Assembly: GCA_021787665.1 (NCBI GenBank)
Contig: JAJYLN010000016.1
Coordinates: 1 to 58,103 of the forward strand
DNA from: a bacterium
GTDB taxonomy: Bacteria; JAMCPX01
Length of the DNA: 58,103 bases
Reading direction: 5' to 3'
Within the stretch, counting starts at the first letter, position 1. Every line of letters begins with the position of its first letter. A model generated the notes under the pieces. The model was not told the DNA's origin, did no database searches, and saw only the letters and a list, made by a program, of their open reading frames with translations. A program made the translations under genes and the position numbers. Of the stretch, positions 14,796 through 23,865 are shown one piece after another.

Positions 14796-17636
14796 ATGAA
14801 GGTCAAAAGGGGCATTAAACTCTTGGTTGCGGCTGCGGTTGCGTTCGCAGGGGTTGCAATCCTTGGTAATGCTAAAAATTCCTATGCAGCTCTCCCGGAG
14901 GTTGACAGCTATACGTTCCAGGTGAGTGTTACGAATAGTATGCTGACATACCTCGACACGCAGGTGTACAACATCCTGACGTCGCCTACCGTCACGACGA
15001 TGATCCAGAGCCTGATCACCAACGCATTTACGGACGGGACCACGGGCGCACCGAAGGCACTGGTAGACACCTGTCTCAGCATTCCCCTCGTGGGAATGAC
15101 GTGTATTGCTGTCTATATCGAGGACTTCGATAATGACGGCGTCGTCTTTACGTACACGGTACCGTCCAACGGCATCGTACTTGCAGCGACCCCGGGAGGC
15201 GCCTATGTGAACGCGCCCCGCGGCACACTCTCGGTTGGCATTAACCTCGCCAACGTGAAGCTCGATGTCTCGCTGTACACAGGTACGGCGTATACACAGA
15301 CGGCGGGCGCAACGGTGACCGACTATGTGCTTGCTTCTGGTCAGGCGATGGTACCGAACATCTCCCTGGCCCTCGATATGGCGGTCATCGGAGGTAATTT
15401 ATCGACCTACGATCCGACCGAGGCGAACCCGATTACATGGCCGACCCTCCACGGAAACCCGCCCAACCCCATGCCGGGCACAGAGGTCGGTATCCGGGTG
15501 GTCGGTGCTGATATCGGCGTCGGCTTCCATTTCGGTCTAACGCCTTCAGCTACCACCGGGCTGGTAAACGAGGGGCTCTGCACCTCGGCGTATGCTTCCG
15601 GCTGTCCGAACGTGCTCGTGAACGACGGAAGTGAATGTTATAAGTCGTGTCTGGTGTCGTCCCTTATCCCGTACATCGATGCGCAGTTCAACATCCATGC
15701 GGCAGATAACTTCAATGCAGCGCTCGAGTACTACCTCGGACCGACCATGCTCCTCGATGCTGCAACACTGTTGACATCCACGATCACGGACCCGCTGACC
15801 GGCGGTGGGATCAGTATCAATGCTGGCTTCTTCTGGGACTTTACCGCGACCAGCAATGGCTTCAATCTCTACCCAGGCGGTCTCGGGCTTGCCTTGTCAT
15901 ACACCCTCGGTACCTGCGTTACGCAGCCCGTGGGCGCAAAGCCTATCACTGATACCGTAAGTCTGGCACCCTATCTTCTCGGTGCGACGACGCCGAACGG
16001 CCAGCCCTACATGCTCGGGCTCCTGATACACGAGAACCCCCTGTCTGAGCTGCTGTACAATGTCTACACGGACGGTATCCTGTGTATGGACTTAAACAAC
16101 AATACGCCGATGATTGGCTCGCTCCTCGGTACCCTCTTCTCGACGAGTATATTCGGTCTGCTCTTTACGCCGCTCAATACGTACTATCCGAACAGGCCCA
16201 TGCAGATAGAGGTGGTACCGACGCTGGTAAATCCGGCATCGCTTACCTTCAACAATAATATCGATACCCCGTACATTGAGACCGGGGCAGATATAACGAC
16301 CTCGAACCCGGCATTGACGTTCCCGACGACCACCGTCGGGCCTGCAGGGACGAACGGATCGCTCGTCGTGGGCATTCCGCACCTGCTCCTTAACTTCGAC
16401 GTCGATACGACCGGGACGGGCACGTACAACAGGGTGTTCGGCCTTGACCTTGGCCTCACGGCGGGTATCGGTATATCCGTATGGACCGATCCGACGCTGC
16501 CGACATGGGGCACCGGGAGCCCGACAGGAAGAGTAATAAGGATATTGATGGGGGACACTCCCACGGTCAATTCGTATATTCCTTATTCAGCGGCCATCCC
16601 TGCTACCGTTACCGGTATGGCGCACATCCTCGGCGAAGTTCTGCCGACGATTCTGACAGCGGCCATCAACGGCAGACTCGACCTTGCGATAGATATCTAT
16701 CCGCTCCTCGGCATTACCTTTACGGTTCCGTATATCGGAACGACTGGACCTCTGGATGCGAGAGGCCTTCCGAGTAATCTGGGTGCGTTTGTAGGACTGG
16801 AGTACAACCTGGATCCGGGACTCGTGTTTTCGCTCCTGGACACGCTGGGTCTGTCTCTGACCTCCCTTACCAGCGGCTTGAAACTGGACGCGCCGCAGTT
16901 GAGTGGCGTGCAGCTCGGTATGCCGTACCCTGTAGTATATGCGAACGTGGGAGACGTCAGCGGATCGAACATCGTCCTCAACGCGAAGCAGACGAGGGAG
17001 GCAGGAATGACTGCTTACTCGTCCGTCATAGACCTCTCTTCGTACGAGGCGAACGGACAGAACCCGGGCATCGCCTACAGCTACAGTCTTGACAACGGCC
17101 CGTGGAGCTTCCTGAGTCCGTCAGGCCAGATCGCCCTGAGCGACCTGTACGAGGGCAAGCACACGATCGAAGTGCAGGCAGTCGACTCCAATATGGTGAT
17201 GTCTGCCAACACCGCAAAAGTCAGCTTCGACATTGACTCGGTACCGCCGACACTCTCTGTGGCGGGTCCGCAGGGTGTCGTGAACGGGAGCAGCGCGACC
17301 TATGTCGTCGACGCCTCGGACGCACAGACACCGGCTGATCAGATAACGGTGTCGTACAAGCTCGACAATAAGTCGTGGAGCATACCGACGACCGATAAGG
17401 ATATCACCCTGAGCGGGTTGACTTCCGGAAGTCACACGGTCGAGATACGCGCATTCGATCTTGCCGGCAATGCAAGTCAGGTAACGGCAAACCTGAATAT
17501 CGCGAATGGTGTGAAGGCAGGGTTCTTCGGCTGTTCGACTGCGGACAGCGGGAACGCCGGTATACCGGCCATGCTGATCATACTGCTTGCTCCGCTCGCG
17601 TTCGTGATTGTACTGAAGAGAAAGACTGTTAGATAG
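14796..17636 (+). CDS. Large exported surface protein A (possible BPI-like/TULIP fold, Ig-like domains, C-terminal anchor)
   Basis: 946 aa from ATG at 14796, preceded by AAGGAGG; an in-frame ATG at 14742 lacks a site. Signal peptide of about 31 residues ending NSYA. The body (about 32-720) is hydrophobic and beta-rich with amphipathic helices (VSVTNSMLTYLDTQVYNIL; LSELLYNVYTDGILCMDL; HILGEVLPTILTAAI) in the order seen in the two barrels of BPI-like lipid-binding proteins; this fold call is inference. Two Ig-like repeats follow (about 745-905, each with a SLDNGPW/KLDNKSW strand and DSVPPTLSV between). The tail has Cys in GFFGCSTADSG, one membrane helix, and LKRKTVR, resembling MYXO-CTERM sorting tails. 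Full-length paralog of the protein at 20366-23848. A strong terminator follows. Confidence 0.8.
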   Translation: MKVKRGIKLLVAAAVAFAGVAILGNAKNSYAALPEVDSYTFQVSVTNSMLTYLDTQVYNILTSPTVTTMIQSLITNAFTDGTTGAPKALVDTCLSIPLVGMTCIAVYIEDFDNDGVVFTYTVPSNGIVLAATPGGAYVNAPRGTLSVGINLANVKLDVSLYTGTAYTQTAGATVTDYVLASGQAMVPNISLALDMAVIGGNLSTYDPTEANPITWPTLHGNPPNPMPGTEVGIRVVGADIGVGFHFGLTPSATTGLVNEGLCTSAYASGCPNVLVNDGSECYKSCLVSSLIPYIDAQFNIHAADNFNAALEYYLGPTMLLDAATLLTSTITDPLTGGGISINAGFFWDFTATSNGFNLYPGGLGLALSYTLGTCVTQPVGAKPITDTVSLAPYLLGATTPNGQPYMLGLLIHENPLSELLYNVYTDGILCMDLNNNTPMIGSLLGTLFSTSIFGLLFTPLNTYYPNRPMQIEVVPTLVNPASLTFNNNIDTPYIETGADITTSNPALTFPTTTVGPAGTNGSLVVGIPHLLLNFDVDTTGTGTYNRVFGLDLGLTAGIGISVWTDPTLPTWGTGSPTGRVIRILMGDTPTVNSYIPYSAAIPATVTGMAHILGEVLPTILTAAINGRLDLAIDIYPLLGITFTVPYIGTTGPLDARGLPSNLGAFVGLEYNLDPGLVFSLLDTLGLSLTSLTSGLKLDAPQLSGVQLGMPYPVVYANVGDVSGSNIVLNAKQTREAGMTAYSSVIDLSSYEANGQNPGIAYSYSLDNGPWSFLSPSGQIALSDLYEGKHTIEVQAVDSNMVMSANTAKVSFDIDSVPPTLSVAGPQGVVNGSSATYVVDASDAQTPADQITVSYKLDNKSWSIPTTDKDITLSGLTSGSHTVEIRAFDLAGNASQVTANLNIANGVKAGFFGCSTADSGNAGIPAMLIILLAPLAFVIVLKRKTVR

Positions 17637-17645
17637 ATTTTTGTC

Positions 17646-17700
17646 AGGGACGGGACAGCGCCACACCGTGGCGCTGTCCGTCCCTTTGTTTTTATTTTTG
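17646..17700 (+). terminator. Rho-independent terminator after surface protein A
   Basis: An 18-bp stem (17646-17664 with 17668-17685, one bulged G) closes on a three-base loop and is followed by TTTGTTTTTATTTTT. It begins 9 nt after the stop codon. It should limit transcription into the lipoprotein genes, whose first start codon lies 5 nt beyond it. Confidence 0.9.
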
Positions 17701-17705
17701 CACTT

Positions 17706-18938
17706 ATGAAGCTTCTGCACAGAGTATATAGTGTATCCATCCTGAGTATCGCCGTACTGATATCGTGCGGGAGAAGTTTCCAGCAGAAGACTACCAACCC
17801 CATCGGAATCCCCATGCAGACCCGTATTATCGACTCCGGGAGCGGTGTAGGCATCTATCCGTCGCTCGGCTACAGCTCGTCCGGCGTTCCCTATGTATCG
17901 TATCAGGACAGCTCGACCGGCACCCTGAAACTTGCATGGCTCGACATTACCGGTCTGTGGGACAACGTGGACGTTGCAGGAGGGAATGGGTATGTGAATG
18001 CCGGCTCCTTCGACTCCATGGACATAGCGAACGATACGTATTACATCAGTTATTTCGACCCACAAATACACGGCCTCGAGATGGTCAACGGGCCGCTGCC
18101 GGTGGTAGAGGCGCCTCTGTACCCGGCTGTCATCACGCTCGACAAGCCGACGAACAGCACCTATTCTGCGGGCGTCTATACCTCCCTGAAAATGGGGCCG
18201 GGCGGCACGGCCTATATAGGCTACATGGACATCCTCGGATCGGACCCTGCCAAGATCTATGGAGCCTATCCGCGGTTCATCACGTGGACGCCCTCCGGGC
18301 CCTCTGCGCCGGAGGTCGTGGATCCGGGCATGGAAGGGAAGGCATTCTCGGTCCCTCTCCGCAGCGTTGCCTGCTCGACCTCCCTGGCCGTTGCAAAGGA
18401 CGGCACGGTTTGGCTTGCCTATTACGACGTGTTCGACAGGGAACTGAAGATTGCCAGTAAGAAGGTCGGCGGGACGTGGACCTCGCAGGTCGTGGACACG
18501 TTCGGGGGTATCGAGGGCGACGGCGAGTATCTGAGCCTCGCGCTCGATAGTAAGGGCTTCCCGCACCTGTCCTATATCGACGATACGTACGGCGTCACGA
18601 GGGCGCTGAAGTATGCGTGGTACGACGGCACGACTTTCCATACGGAGGATGTGGACAGGGAGTTCGGCGTGATGTACGGGCCCAACTCCCTGGTCATGAA
18701 CCCGTCGTCGGAGCCGGTGATAGCGTATTTCGACGAGACCTTCAATGACCTGAAGATCGCGTTCCAGTACAACGGCGGATGGTACACCTACGTCCTCGAC
18801 ACGGCCCTGCTGTCCGGCGAGTACCCGTCACTGGCCCTCGCACCCACCGGCGTTCCGACCGTCGCGTACCGTCAGTACGCGCCGGGGTTTCAAAGGGTTA
18901 CGCTGAAGTTCGGTATCATTGACTACAATAATCTATGA
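17706..18938 (+). CDS. Lipoprotein with seven propeller-type repeats (1)
   Basis: 410 aa. Lipoprotein signal VSILSIAVLISC with Cys at residue 21. The mature part is seven repeats of about 50 residues with the core S-L-x-hydrophobic-x-x-x-G-x-P-x-V/I-x-Y-x-D followed by an LK-A strand (for example SLALDSKGFPHLSYIDD and SLALAPTGVPTVAY). The count of seven suggests a closed beta-propeller, which is inference. There is no clear ribosome site and the ATG stands in the tail of the terminator, so it may be expressed by read-through or from a promoter I cannot see. It overlaps the next gene by 4 nt. Function unknown; likely anchored in the outer membrane. Confidence 0.8.
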   Translation: MKLLHRVYSVSILSIAVLISCGRSFQQKTTNPIGIPMQTRIIDSGSGVGIYPSLGYSSSGVPYVSYQDSSTGTLKLAWLDITGLWDNVDVAGGNGYVNAGSFDSMDIANDTYYISYFDPQIHGLEMVNGPLPVVEAPLYPAVITLDKPTNSTYSAGVYTSLKMGPGGTAYIGYMDILGSDPAKIYGAYPRFITWTPSGPSAPEVVDPGMEGKAFSVPLRSVACSTSLAVAKDGTVWLAYYDVFDRELKIASKKVGGTWTSQVVDTFGGIEGDGEYLSLALDSKGFPHLSYIDDTYGVTRALKYAWYDGTTFHTEDVDREFGVMYGPNSLVMNPSSEPVIAYFDETFNDLKIAFQYNGGWYTYVLDTALLSGEYPSLALAPTGVPTVAYRQYAPGFQRVTLKFGIIDYNNL

Positions 18939-20215
18939 AAATGAGGCAGGGAACATACCAGAACATAATCCCCGTTTTTTCGTGCAGAGAAGAGGGGGCG
19001 GAGCGGCCAGGCTTTGCAGCGCGCCTCCGGCACCGTATCCGCGCTGCCGGGACCGCCGCGGCATGCACCGTTATCTTTGCCGTGTCCCTGCTCGCGGGCT
19101 GCGGCAGGCCGGGGAACCTTACCAGCTCAAATATCCTGCCGGGAGTGCTTACCTATACCATCGACAGCAGCGACGATACCGGGTACTTTACCTCCCTCGC
19201 TATGGATGCCAACAACAACCCGTGGATCGCCTATTACGACAATACGGCCGGGGCACTCAAGCTCGTGCATTATAACGGCGCGAGCTTCGTGACCGAGGTG
19301 GTCGACGACAGCGGCGATGCCGGCTGGTATCCCTCGCTCGCGCTGGATGCGAGCGGCGAACCGCATATAACCTACTACGACGCAAAGGACCGGGACCTGA
19401 AATATGCGTATAAGACGCAGCAGGGCTGGGTCATCAATACCGTGGACGACCTGAATATCGGCGGGTACGGCGAGTATTCCTCGTTAAAGCTCGACGTCGC
19501 CGGCAACCCGCATTTCTGTTACATTACCCACGTCCTCAATGACGAGCTGCGGTACGGCTTCGTCACGACGCAAGGCTTTGTGCTCCAGACCGTGGACAGC
19601 GGCCAGTCCATTTTGCCGACCACGGGCACCGGTAATATCGATATGACGACCTCCCTGCAGCTTCTGCCCAACGGCAGCCCGGTGATAAGCTATTACGATG
19701 CCTCGAACGGCATCCTGAAGATGGCGCAGTACGACTCGGCGACCCAGACCTGGAACGATCAGGTCGTTGCCGATGGCTCGGAGCTGCCCTCCCCGGGCAA
19801 TTTGCCGCCGTCGAGGGACGTGGGGATGTACAACTCTCTGGTGCTGGACGGCGACAACAATCCGCACATAAGCTATTACGACGCGGACTACGGCACGCTG
19901 CGGTACGCCTATTTCAACGGCGTCATATGGACGTACCAGTACATCGATCCGAAGGGCTTTACCGGCGCGTACAACTCGATTGCGCTCGACCAGTCCGGCA
20001 ACCCGGTCGTGGCATATCAGGACGTGACCAACGGGGCCGTGAAGATAGCATTCGACCAGAAAGGATCGTGGAAGACCTACTATATCGATAGCTCGAACTA
20101 CTACAGGACCGGCTACTGGATCAGCCTGGCAATAGCCGGAAACAACGGCATCGGGATCAGCTACCGGAACGCGACTACTCATGCGCTCGTATTTTCATTT
20201 GTCAATTATTATTAG
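18935..20215 (+). CDS. Lipoprotein with seven propeller-type repeats (2)
   Basis: 426 aa, paralog of the previous gene, starting at an ATGA overlap. The N-terminus is unusually long for a lipoprotein signal: about 45 residues, rich in Arg, before the hydrophobic run and lipobox SLLAGC; a later start may be used, though none has a good ribosome site. Seven repeats again, more regular than in the first protein (SLALDASGEPHITYYDAKDRDLKYA; SLVLDGDNNPHISYYD; SIALDQSGNPVVAYQD). Probably a seven-bladed propeller exposed on the outer membrane. No catalytic motif recognised. Confidence 0.82.
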   Translation: MKMRQGTYQNIIPVFSCREEGAERPGFAARLRHRIRAAGTAAACTVIFAVSLLAGCGRPGNLTSSNILPGVLTYTIDSSDDTGYFTSLAMDANNNPWIAYYDNTAGALKLVHYNGASFVTEVVDDSGDAGWYPSLALDASGEPHITYYDAKDRDLKYAYKTQQGWVINTVDDLNIGGYGEYSSLKLDVAGNPHFCYITHVLNDELRYGFVTTQGFVLQTVDSGQSILPTTGTGNIDMTTSLQLLPNGSPVISYYDASNGILKMAQYDSATQTWNDQVVADGSELPSPGNLPPSRDVGMYNSLVLDGDNNPHISYYDADYGTLRYAYFNGVIWTYQYIDPKGFTGAYNSIALDQSGNPVVAYQDVTNGAVKIAFDQKGSWKTYYIDSSNYYRTGYWISLAIAGNNGIGISYRNATTHALVFSFVNYY

Positions 20216-20251
20216 TAAAAATGACAGAGACTATATGGAAGAAAAAAGGGC

Positions 20252-20280
20252 TTGACTTTGACGATCCTGTATGGTAAAAA
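20252..20280 (+). promoter_or_regulatory. Putative promoter of surface protein B
   Basis: TTGACT (20252-20257), 17-bp spacer, TAAAAA (20275-20280). The spacer end GATCCTGTATGGTA closely matches CATCCCTGTTTGGTA at the same place in the promoter of paralog A, so the two paralogs probably share control. A purine run GAAAAAAGGG precedes the -35 box. Confidence 0.45.
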
Positions 20281-20365
20281 AAAGACGAGGATTGGCTGTC
20301 CGATCGATAGTCCCGGTACGAGTGTGCCGGGGAAAGGGTGATCGACTGCCGGAAGGAGGGACAAC

Positions 20366-23300
20366 ATGAAGCTAAAATATATCTTGCTCGGCGCGGGCTC
20401 GTTGTTGGTGCTGCTCCTCGGGAGTGTGATCTTACTGTCTGCGAGCACACGGTTTTCCATCGGTCATTATTCGGTAAGCATCCTCGATATCATAGAGTCC
20501 GAACTCCACAGCTCGCTCGTGCCAAAAAAGATCGCGCAGACCGTGCCGGTGATAGACACCGCTGCAAAGACGGGCACCCAGGCCGGGAACGGCGGGGGCT
20601 TGGTAGAGGTGGCGCAGGAGCTTCAGAACGCACAGCAGCCCATCACCCAGAACGGCGCTATTGCACCGGTGCGGCCTGCGTACACCAAGCAATCATATCA
20701 GCAGGTGTTCAAGCAAGGGTTCGATTTCGAGAGGGCCCAGATCCTGTCATCGACCACGCAGCCACAGGCCGCGGCTCAGCCGCAGCTCACCCCCCAGGGC
20801 CTGCCGGACAACTATAGTACCGACGGCGTGATGCCGGACGGCCTGGTCGTACGGCTTACGAACAATGCAATCGCCGCACTCCCGGCGCAGCTCGCGAACA
20901 TGCTGGAGAGCCAGTATATCAATCAATATTTGAACGCTGCCATCGTGACACAGACCTTTTCCGGCAACTTCTGCTATGCCGAACCCAACTGGACGTGTCC
21001 GTTCAAGTGTCTCGGCAATTGCGGACAGTGTTCCGGTAATTCCTATACCCTCACCGGCTGCGGGGCAGGGGCCATCAATGCCTGCAACAGCGGCCAGACC
21101 ACGACCTGCAGTTGGTCAGCGGGCACGTCGACTTGCGGCGTGACAAATTCATGCTATTCCTGTCAGACTACAGGGCAGACATGGCAGTGTACGTCCAACG
21201 GGGGGTACCCGAGCGATTGCTGCGGCTCTGTCCCGTACGGAGGAGAGATCACCGACAACTGTCAGCCATCTGCGTGTGCCTTGCCTGCCAATGACGGCAT
21301 CGTCCTGTACTACGACAAGGCCGCGGTCACGATCGCCCAGAACCCCATAACCTGCCCCGGCTATGCGCCGGCAACGCTGAACATCTCTATAGTGCTGAGC
21401 TACGACGGCATTACGCCGTCATGGGCGCCTGTCCAGCCCTGGCCCACCTGCAGCAACCCGAACGGCAACGGCAGCCCGCCCATTGCGGTCGGGGACATCA
21501 ACTATACGGCAACATTGCCGGTCATCGGGACCATGAGCGGCAACGGCTATGCTGCGGCGAACGAGATCGACATCCAGGCCTACGCGACCCCGGCCATCAC
21601 CACCGGGACGACCACATGGGGCCCGGACACGACCCTGAGCTTTACCGCGGCCGGCGTCGGCGTTTCGTCCGTGACCATGCCGGGGTTCTATGTGACCCTG
21701 ATAACCTGGTCGTGCTCCATCTTCGGATGGGACCCGTGTTTGGACTATCTCGACCCATGGCTCAATGGCATGATATCCGGCATGGCGCAGGGCATGGTCC
21801 AGAGCGCCGTGACCAGCATGCTGAACGCCCAGCTTGCCAAGATGCTGAACTCCGCTATCGGTCTGCCCCTCGACCTGAATTCCAAGATAGGGAACCCCTT
21901 TACCCTCGGGACGAACTGCTATCTGCTGGGGCTATACCCGGAGCCGAACTGTACCAGTCAGCTCGGGTACAGCGGCATGTATGGAGACTGTTACGGCCTC
22001 AAAATAGCGCTCGACTTCGGTATGCTCCCGGCCATCTATACGCCGTATTATAATGCGGGCAACGCGTGCGACAACTCGTGCGTCGATACCACGAGCTTTA
22101 ACCCGGTGAACGTGCTGCTGCAGAACCCGCCCACGACCGGCGTGAATGTCGCTGCGAACGTGTTCAATAACGATACCGTGCCCAGCGGCTCATACCTCTA
22201 TGGCGGCACCTCCGTTCCGATTCCCTGGTCCGGCTACCCGTACGACCTCGGCATAGGTCTGTCTCAGGACGTGCTCAACGAGCTGTTATATGACCTGTAT
22301 ACCTCCGGGCTTACCTGTATCAACATCAATGTCAATTCGTTCCCGTCGCTCGCATCGATGCTCAACGTCAATGCCTTCAAGGCCATCGTTCCTGCGATTA
22401 CGGACATAGCTGACCCGGGTACCTATGTCTCCATAGCGCTGGTGCCGAGGTCGTCCGGCTCGAACACCCCGCCGCCCATATACGCGCAGTTGGGGCATAC
22501 CTTGTCCGTGAACTCGTTTGCCGCAGGCTCGACGTGGAGCTCCGGGACCGGGTATAATCAGTCGAACTCCCTGACCACGAGTATGATCTATGCCGACATA
22601 CCGAACTACCAGATAGACTTCTATGCCACCGTGGGCGGCATACCGGAGCGGATGTTTACCCTGAACTGGAACCTGCAGGCCGGCGTCGACGTGAACTATC
22701 TTGTCCCCACGCCCTTGGGCGGCAACGGAGAGCCCACGACGTTCGGCGTGCTCCACCTGGGGGCCCTCCTTGTGCCGCAGATCAATGGCATCACCAACAT
22801 ATACCCGGGCATAACGCCGTACATGGCGCACGGCATCTCGCAGTTGATCCCGACCATCCTGTCCGCTGCGATAGGCACGACGATCAATATGCCTATCAAC
22901 CTCGGGGCGCTCGGCATCAACGTGGGGTTCTGGTACATAGGCCCTGACCCGGAGGCAGTTGATGCGGACGGCAACGGCACGCCGGACTTCCTGTCGATGT
23001 ATGCGTACGCGTACGGGAACCTGAACTGGAGCGCCATACTGCCCTCTTCACAGTATAATGCCCTGACGACACAGGGCGCGCCGCGTGCGTACATCGTGGT
23101 GCCCAACGGCAGCGACGTGGGCCTTGCCCCGGGTCCCCTTGCGCTGGGGACACTGAACGTCGACGGCAAGCAGTCCAAGCAGCTCGGTCTCCAGCCGCTC
23201 AACAGCACGATAAATTACGTGGGCTATGATCCCATGGACTACAATGCGCCCCTGGAATACACCTACCGGATCGACGGCGGGCTGTGGTCGCCCTTCACGG

Positions 23301-23848
23301 TGTCCACGCAGGCAGAACTGCCGTACCTGACCGAGGGTGTGCATACCTTCGAGGTGATGGCGAAGAACGAGGGCGGGTTCTCGAACCTGACGCCAGCATG
23401 CCTCACCTTCCGTGTGGACTCGGTCCCGCCGACGCTGTCGGTCAAGAACATGAAGAACGGGGCTGTGGTCGGTTCGGACGTGGAGATCGATACCAAGGCA
23501 TGGGACTATCAGACCCCGGCAGACCAGATCGCGGTCAAGTACAGCCTTGATAACGGCGCGTTTAAGACCGTGAGCACGTCCGGCAGCGGCAGCTCGCGGA
23601 TATTCCTCGATGAGCTTTCCATGGGACAGCACCAGGTGGTCATTACGGCCACGGACAGGAGCGGCAATACTTCGAAACTCGACCTCGCCTTCGTATCGAA
23701 GGCATCGAGCAGTATGGGGTGCGGCTGTGCAGGTACACGCCCGGCAGGCAAGGGCGACGACCTCGGCATGCTGCTTCTGGTGATGTCTTTTATGGCAGCG
23801 CTGATGCTGAAGAGAAGGCTTGCTTACCAGAAGCACGCGGCAAAATAA
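20366..23848 (+). CDS. Large exported surface protein B (paralog of A, with a Cys-rich insert)
   Basis: 1160 aa; GGAAGGAGGG lies before the ATG. N-terminal hydrophobic helix (about 5-28) with no obvious cleavage site, so it may be a signal anchor. Residues 30-160 are polar and Gln/Ala-rich. DGLVVRLTNNAIAALPAQL opens the first barrel-like part, in the style of BPI proteins. Residues about 208-310 are a Cys-rich insert with 16 Cys, including the segment CPFKCLGNCGQCSG, absent from A. LNELLYDLYTSGLTCININ and GISQLIPTILSAAI correspond to the segments in A. Two Ig-like repeats near 945-1110, then GCGCAGT, a membrane helix and KRR: a MYXO-CTERM-like tail. TULIP assignment is inference. Confidence 0.8.
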   Translation: MKLKYILLGAGSLLVLLLGSVILLSASTRFSIGHYSVSILDIIESELHSSLVPKKIAQTVPVIDTAAKTGTQAGNGGGLVEVAQELQNAQQPITQNGAIAPVRPAYTKQSYQQVFKQGFDFERAQILSSTTQPQAAAQPQLTPQGLPDNYSTDGVMPDGLVVRLTNNAIAALPAQLANMLESQYINQYLNAAIVTQTFSGNFCYAEPNWTCPFKCLGNCGQCSGNSYTLTGCGAGAINACNSGQTTTCSWSAGTSTCGVTNSCYSCQTTGQTWQCTSNGGYPSDCCGSVPYGGEITDNCQPSACALPANDGIVLYYDKAAVTIAQNPITCPGYAPATLNISIVLSYDGITPSWAPVQPWPTCSNPNGNGSPPIAVGDINYTATLPVIGTMSGNGYAAANEIDIQAYATPAITTGTTTWGPDTTLSFTAAGVGVSSVTMPGFYVTLITWSCSIFGWDPCLDYLDPWLNGMISGMAQGMVQSAVTSMLNAQLAKMLNSAIGLPLDLNSKIGNPFTLGTNCYLLGLYPEPNCTSQLGYSGMYGDCYGLKIALDFGMLPAIYTPYYNAGNACDNSCVDTTSFNPVNVLLQNPPTTGVNVAANVFNNDTVPSGSYLYGGTSVPIPWSGYPYDLGIGLSQDVLNELLYDLYTSGLTCININVNSFPSLASMLNVNAFKAIVPAITDIADPGTYVSIALVPRSSGSNTPPPIYAQLGHTLSVNSFAAGSTWSSGTGYNQSNSLTTSMIYADIPNYQIDFYATVGGIPERMFTLNWNLQAGVDVNYLVPTPLGGNGEPTTFGVLHLGALLVPQINGITNIYPGITPYMAHGISQLIPTILSAAIGTTINMPINLGALGINVGFWYIGPDPEAVDADGNGTPDFLSMYAYAYGNLNWSAILPSSQYNALTTQGAPRAYIVVPNGSDVGLAPGPLALGTLNVDGKQSKQLGLQPLNSTINYVGYDPMDYNAPLEYTYRIDGGLWSPFTVSTQAELPYLTEGVHTFEVMAKNEGGFSNLTPACLTFRVDSVPPTLSVKNMKNGAVVGSDVEIDTKAWDYQTPADQIAVKYSLDNGAFKTVSTSGSGSSRIFLDELSMGQHQVVITATDRSGNTSKLDLAFVSKASSSMGCGCAGTRPAGKGDDLGMLLLVMSFMAALMLKRRLAYQKHAAK

Positions 23849-23865
23849 GCAAACAGGGAAGAGGC

